DNA from: Clostridium manihotivorum
GTDB taxonomy: Bacteria; Bacillota; Clostridia; Clostridiales; Clostridiaceae
Direction: 5' to 3'
DNA length: 64,000 nucleotides
NCBI RefSeq assembly: GCF_004015185.1
Contig: NZ_CP025746.1
Location: forward strand, 3,055,776-3,119,775
Shown: piece by piece, positions 63,202 to 64,000 of the stretch
Layout of the letters: every line of letters begins with the position of its first letter
Numbering within the stretch: position 1 is the first letter of the stretch
Notes under the pieces: model-generated
Database searches by the model: none
The model's input: the letters and a program-made list of their open reading frames with translations, nothing else
Told to the model about the DNA's origin: nothing
Made by a program: the position numbers and the translations under genes

Positions 63202-64000
63202 ATGCTAAGCACAAAATTTGGGATTGAAATTGAGTTCACAGGGATCACAAGAGAAAAAGCAGCAAAGGTTGCAACAGAATTTTTGCAAGGCACTTATGCT
63301 GAAGGTGGAACCTACTACGATACTAAAAAGGTAACAGCACCAGATGGGAGGGTTTGGAAGTTTATGAGTGACGGGAGTATCAACTGCCAAAGAAAAGAAG
63401 GCGGAAGAAAAGTAGCCGCAGGCAGAGAGTACAGCGTCGAGCTTGTCAGTCCCATCCTTACCTACCGAGAGGACATTGAAACATTACAGGAGCTAGTGAG
63501 AAAGCTTCGCAAGGCCGGTGCCTTTGCAAATACATCTTGCGGCATTCACATTCACCTAGACGGTGCGGATCATACACCGAGAAGTATTCGAAACTTCGTA
63601 AATATCATCGCAAGCAAGAATGACCTTTTTTATAAAGCACTTCAGATTGCACCAGAGCGAATGCGGTATTGTAAGAATATGGACAGCATTTTAGTTGAGA
63701 AGATGAACCGCAAAAAGCCTAAGACAATGAGACAAATCGAGGACATTTGGTACGAGGGTTACAGCGAGAGCAGAGGTACTCATTATCACAACAGCCGCTA
63801 CCATTTCCTCAATCTTCACAGCTTTTTTACTGGAAACCATACAGTTGAGCTTAGAGGATTTAACAGCGAGCTTCATGCTGGAAAAATAAGAAGTTATATT
63901 GTTCTAGCACTCGCCATCAACCACCAAGCCTTAACACAAAAGTGTGCATCGGCAAAGAAACCACAGGTGGAGAACGAGAAATTTGCCATGAGAACTTATT
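63202..64000 (+). CDS. phage amidoligase (partial, runs off the right edge)
   Basis: 266 codons visible of a putative amidoligase (COOH-NH2 ligase, glutamine-synthetase fold). FGIEIEFTGI opens the first strand with metal-binding Glu residues. Later come REYSVELVSP, SCGIHIHLDGADHT and NHTVELRGFNSELH with further Glu/His positions. Relatives make amide bonds to peptides, often beside a gamma-glutamyl cyclotransferase-like gene, which may lie past the edge. SD AGAAGGAG precedes ATG 63202. Confidence 0.87.
   Translation, partial: MLSTKFGIEIEFTGITREKAAKVATEFLQGTYAEGGTYYDTKKVTAPDGRVWKFMSDGSINCQRKEGGRKVAAGREYSVELVSPILTYREDIETLQELVRKLRKAGAFANTSCGIHIHLDGADHTPRSIRNFVNIIASKNDLFYKALQIAPERMRYCKNMDSILVEKMNRKKPKTMRQIEDIWYEGYSESRGTHYHNSRYHFLNLHSFFTGNHTVELRGFNSELHAGKIRSYIVLALAINHQALTQKCASAKKPQVENEKFAMRTY

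Overview
The window is AT-rich, low-GC Gram-positive (Firmicutes) DNA. Strong AGGAGG-type ribosome binding sites, TTG starts, a lipobox lipoprotein, a sortase-type C-terminus and MarR/LysR/AraC regulators all fit a Clostridium-like anaerobe. The species cannot be named from sequence alone. There are three parts.

(1) About 1-14 kb is an L-arabinose polymer utilisation locus. In order it carries a GH127 beta-L-arabinofuranosidase, a lipoprotein sugar-binding protein, two ABC permeases (no ATPase gene), a GH51 alpha-L-arabinofuranosidase, and a 2003-residue secreted, wall-anchored multidomain protein. Its N-terminal half resembles DUF5695/(alpha/alpha)-barrel glycosidases, followed by PKD/LamG/Big/F5-8C/FIVAR modules and an MPKTG sorting signal. 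A LacI-type palindrome lies just upstream of the first gene. The layout implies cleavage at the cell surface, import of small arabinosides, and cytoplasmic hydrolysis.

(2) About 14-34.7 kb is ordinary chromosome with many single-gene units: LysR with YeiH exporter, a b5-type cytochrome, an SDR, three MarR loci with clear palindromic operators (two linked to EamA or MATE exporters), an FMN reductase, and a YwqA/YwqB-like SNF2 + SWIM pair. This stretch holds much genetic debris: GNAT, yeiH, AraC, flavodoxin-ferredoxin, TPR and group II intron RT relics, an IS630 element with a frameshift, and two kinds of dispersed non-coding repeats.

(3) From about 34.8 kb to the right edge is acquired DNA, visibly richer in G+C. 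It opens with a composite defence region of about 10 kb. A plus-strand controller + m5C methyltransferase pair faces a seven-gene minus-strand operon: HNH-like effector, ABC-3C middle component 6, DUF2326 ATPase, XRE, PLD/NgoFVII-like nuclease, Z1 ATPase, and a second PLD/NgoFVII-like protein. The Z1 gene is cut by a complete IS3-family element. Then follows a long plus-strand prophage early/packaging module: sigma-like, DUF2800, SSB-like, Pol A, antirepressor, DUF4406, VapE-type primase-helicase, VRR-NUC, SNF2 helicase, DUF1492, HNH, small terminase, SAM synthetase, N4/N6-methyltransferase, a repeat-rich m5C methyltransferase, DUF4314, and an amidoligase cut by the window edge. No integrase, large terminase or structural genes are present, so the prophage continues to the right. 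No tRNA, rRNA or CRISPR array was seen.
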